This document shows, one piece after another, positions 53,401 through 54,432 of a stretch of 54,432 bases of DNA (the stretch's first letter is position 1; each line of letters opens with the position of its first letter). The notes under the pieces were generated by a model that saw only the letters and a program-made list of their open reading frames with translations, was not told where the DNA came from and searched no databases. Position numbers and translations under genes: made by a program. Source of the stretch: Desulfuromonadales bacterium (lineage in GTDB: Bacteria > Desulfobacterota > Desulfuromonadia > Desulfuromonadales > Geopsychrobacteraceae); the NCBI GenBank assembly GCA_019429255.1, contig JAHYIY010000019.1, positions 1 through 54,432 of the forward strand, read 5' to 3'.

Positions 53401-54184
53401 CGGCCGTTATGCGCTGGACAAGCCGGGGCTAATCCTCGCCAATCAGGGCGAGACCATCGAGGATTATTACAAGAAACTACAGGAACCACGAATTGACACC
53501 AATGGACACGAAGGAAAAGACAAAGACAACATTAGTGTTGATTCGTGTTCATTAGTGGTTCAACCCTCTTTCCCGGCGGACAACGACAACGTCATCCCCA
53601 TGCTCGACGGAGACTGGTTCACCGACGACATCGCCGAGCGCTTCCGCAAGTTCCTGCGCGTGGCCTTTGGCGATGAGCACTACGAGGACAACCTCCGCTT
53701 CGTTGAGCAGGGCCTGAACATCAAGGGCAAGCGTAACTACGGCATCCGCGACTACTTCCTCGGCGAGTTCTACACCGACCATGTGAAGCGCTACAAGAAG
53801 CGGCCCATCTACTGGCTGTTCTCCAGCCCCAAGGGAAGTTTCAACGCGCTGATCTACATGCACCGCTACCGCCCGGATACGGTCAGCGTGGTGCTCAACG
53901 ACTATCTGCGCGAGTTCCGCACCAAGCTCACCTCCCACAAGAACCATCTGGAGGCGGTCAGCATCAGCGCCAGCAGCAGCCAGAGCGAAAAGACCAAGGC
54001 CCTGAAGGAGATCGAGAAGATCACCAAGATGATCGCCGAGATGGAGGAGTACGAGCGCGAAGTACTGTACCCGCTGGCCACTGAGCAGGTGGAGATCGAC
54101 CTCGACGACGGCGTGAAGGTCAACTACCCCAAACTCGGATATGCATTAAAGAAAATACCGGGACTCGATGCCAAGGAAGACTGA
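50414..54184 (+). CDS. pglX: BREX adenine-specific DNA methyltransferase PglX
   Basis: 1256-residue methyltransferase that marks host DNA at an adenine in a non-palindromic site, the self-recognition element of type 1 BREX. Motif I is at residues 322-332 (CDPACGSGHML), motif IV at 497-500 (NPPY). The region about residues 491-857 is noticeably more AT-rich and probably contains target-recognition sequence. Three in-frame palindromic insertions (near residues 192-220, 940-966 and 1024-1050) account for about 82 residues. KLKKFAQFARRSLLEQVSAKL starts the protein. Two of the three stop-codon bases belong to the next palindromic arm. Confidence 0.92.
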   Translation: METAKLKKFAQFARRSLLEQVSAKLKLVLAENSAARRERAEAIKKLEEAIKGHGKEQVIERVAYIWFNRFCALRFMDVNRYTRIGVVSPAEGQFQPEILAEAKMGHIDEETVHDKVRQQIFALLDGKAPSRDPQGEAYRLLVVAACNFWNKAMPFLFQRIDDYTELLMPDDLLSGNSILAYTREAMTPDVCGVASDQWPVASKDNTSHQSLAPSHSAAAGGVEVIGWLYQFYISEKKDEVFDGLKKNKKITPENIPAATQLFTPHWIVRYLVENSLGRLWLLNRPGSKLIEQMDYYIKPADGDQVAETDFLRIAKPEEIKICDPACGSGHMLTYAFDLLYTIYEEEGVDPAEIPEKILTHNLYGIEIDERAGELAAFALTMKARAKQRRFFNKGVKPNICVLENVHFDEGELKSYMDFVGRDLFTAPLQTTLRQFEEADNFGSLIRPDVTDVDGMLKILESKNVSGHLFISMTHQKVLQSLRQADYLSPKYHVVIANPPYMGNKGMNGRLAVYVQDNYELAKYDLFASFIDRSFELIQKRGFAALVTMQSWMFTHRYHAFRLNLYEKCSIEAMCHMGNMVMGIAFGTSATVFKTSHDTKKAGGYCYVEMDDIDEITNKPKKFKRIAKCSINDFLTIPGAPVVYWASTSVRSLFSNNACIEDYFETREGLATADNDRFVRYWSEVSGSAVGFNCKNLDEASESEKRWFPYVKGGAFRKWSGNNELIVDWENDGDRVRNNIDHNTGRIRSHNYNGDYAFRKGFTWSGLSSGGFSVRHVPGGFMFDAKGPMGFPKDECGLGFVEGFLNSKITAFLLEMLAPTMDFKLGHVLKLPLKKENSYSEIQKDAERLVHASKSDWDSYETSWDFTSLPLLNPDYRQQTLKATFQKLRAHWREMMLEMQRLEEENNRIFIDAYGLQDELKPEVPLNEITLTCNPYYRYGKEEPRIDTNKHELKESISVNSCSLVVQKEFPIDPDLEDRLLADTMRELVSYAVGCMFGRYALDKPGLILANQGETIEDYYKKLQEPRIDTNGHEGKDKDNISVDSCSLVVQPSFPADNDNVIPMLDGDWFTDDIAERFRKFLRVAFGDEHYEDNLRFVEQGLNIKGKRNYGIRDYFLGEFYTDHVKRYKKRPIYWLFSSPKGSFNALIYMHRYRPDTVSVVLNDYLREFRTKLTSHKNHLEAVSISASSSQSEKTKALKEIEKITKMIAEMEEYEREVLYPLATEQVEIDLDDGVKVNYPKLGYALKKIPGLDAKED
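50987..51078. repeat. In-frame palindromic insertion in the N-terminal part of pglX
   Basis: Left arm 50988-51017 (GAGTGGCTAGTGACCAGTGG...) and right arm 51030-51060 (...CACTAGCCCCTAGCCACTC) are inverted copies. GGAGT at 50987 recurs at 51074, 87 bases away; joining at these gives VCGVEVIGWLYQFY. The insert encodes 29 residues (VASDQWPVASKDNTSHQSLA...). Sequence resembles the brxC insert (AGTGG-based arms). Confidence 0.8.
53230..53316. repeat. In-frame palindromic insertion in the C-terminal part of pglX, copy 1
   Basis: Left arm 53237-53268 (GAACCACGAATAGACACGAA...) and right arm 53279-53309 (ATTAGTGTGAATTCGTGTTC...) are inverted copies ending GAACC/GGTTC. AAAAGA occurs at 53230 and 53311, 81 bases apart; joining there gives YRYGKEFPIDPD. 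Encodes 27 residues (EPRIDTNKHELKESISVNSC...). Confidence 0.8.
53483..53565. repeat. In-frame palindromic insertion in the C-terminal part of pglX, copy 2
   Basis: Left arm 53483-53512 (GAACCACGAATTGACACCAA...) and right arm 53531-53561 (ATTAGTGTTGATTCGTGTTC...) match copy 1. AACC at 53484 and 53562 are 78 bases apart, giving KLQEPSFPADND if joined; because AACC is within the arm, the exact junction is less certain than for copy 1. Confidence 0.75.
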
Positions 54185-54214
54185 ACCACGAATGGACACG
54201 AATAAACACGAATT
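54183..54214. repeat. Palindrome arm at the start of the GxxExxY gene
   Basis: GAACCACGAATGGACACGAA... at 54183-54214 is a third copy of the left arm found twice inside pglX. No right arm follows within the visible 218 bases; instead the GxxExxY frame begins inside the arm (ATG at 54192). The right arm would be expected after that gene, beyond the window. Confidence 0.75.
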
Positions 54215-54432
54215 ATTGCTGAAGGAAGAGGTGTTCCAGATCGTGGGATGTGCCATGGAGGTGCTGAACACACTCGGGCATGGTCTCCTTGAAAAGCCCT
54301 ATGAGAATGCTCTGGTAGTCGAGTTCGGACTCCGGGGTATTCCTGTTAGTCAGCAGCAACGATTCGATGTCCGTTACAAAGACGTGAAGGTTGGCGATTA
54401 TGTCCCTGACTTGATTTCCTTCAACAAGGTGA
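54192..54432 (+). CDS. GxxExxY protein, 3' end outside the window
   Basis: 80 residues visible. GHGLLEKPYENALVVEFGLRGIPV contains the G-x-x-E-x-x-Y signature (GLLEKPY), followed by QQQRFDVRYKDVKVGDYVPDL; family members continue to a PD-(D/E)xK-like 'DLIVxxxVIxELK' end, which is beyond the window. Function is unknown; genes of this family are scattered and often patchy. The start codon and first ~8 residues (MDTNKHEL) come from the palindromic arm at 54183. Confidence 0.85.
   Translation, partial: MDTNKHELLLKEEVFQIVGCAMEVLNTLGHGLLEKPYENALVVEFGLRGIPVSQQQRFDVRYKDVKVGDYVPDLISFNKV

Noticed and set aside
53230-54214. CRISPR array
   Set aside because: Repeats are palindromic, unequal, inside a coding frame and not separated by uniform spacers.

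Overview
The window looks like a chromosome segment of a Gram-negative anaerobe close to the Desulfuromonadales (Desulfuromonas/Pelobacter/Geobacter relatives). This is inferred from the gene complement: B12-dependent ribonucleotide reductase, one-subunit class I fumarase, a very large NAD-glutamate dehydrogenase, and panBC followed by a PLP-type aspartate decarboxylase. No rRNA gene is present to confirm it.

Positions 1-39500 are a dense core region: a TPR protein fragment, miaB, a PHP phosphoesterase, an M42 peptidase and a CDF metal exporter; a reverse-strand HEAT-repeat/HD-GYP pair; a DEAD-box helicase, an MMPL transporter and fumarase (all reverse); then a forward cysE-iscR-iscS-iscU-mnmA-mtaB cluster linking cysteine and Fe-S supply to sulfur-dependent tRNA modification; reverse nrdJ with an overlapping YcgN-like gene and candidate tandem NrdR boxes; a second cysteine desulfurase, PIN-PhoH, tsaD, a DUF2062 gene, rsmA, GDH, panB-panC-panP, an amidohydrolase, an RseC-like gene and smpB. 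tRNA and ribosome maturation recurs throughout (miaB, mnmA, mtaB, tsaD, rsmA, smpB/ssrA).

A tmRNA gene (39748-40104, encoded tag ADSDVSYALAA) marks the boundary to an accessory region. Just beyond it lie decaying remnants (part of a class II glutamine amidotransferase, a frameshifted gamma-glutamylcyclotransferase) separated by a four-helix-bundle gene bracketed by inverted repeats. A clear promoter at 41941 then leads into a type 1 BREX phage-defence operon: a small HTH gene, brxA, brxB, brxC, three non-core genes (AlbA_2/RecG-C-like regulator, AAA ATPase, small protein with a D...ExK signature) and pglX. The last gene, cut by the window end, encodes a GxxExxY protein. The core genes pglZ and brxL are not in view and are expected downstream.

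The most unusual signal is a set of palindromic elements. Three lie inside pglX and one inside brxC, each apparently adding a multiple of three bases (87, 81, 78 and 111) so that the reading frame survives; three of the four have short direct repeats at a plausible junction. One arm of the same palindrome precedes and starts the GxxExxY gene, and a different palindrome brackets the four-helix-bundle gene. I infer that these palindromes are ends of mobile cassettes which occur as short, coding-compatible elements and as longer versions carrying a small gene. Other palindromes lie between GDH and panB and between smpB and ssrA.
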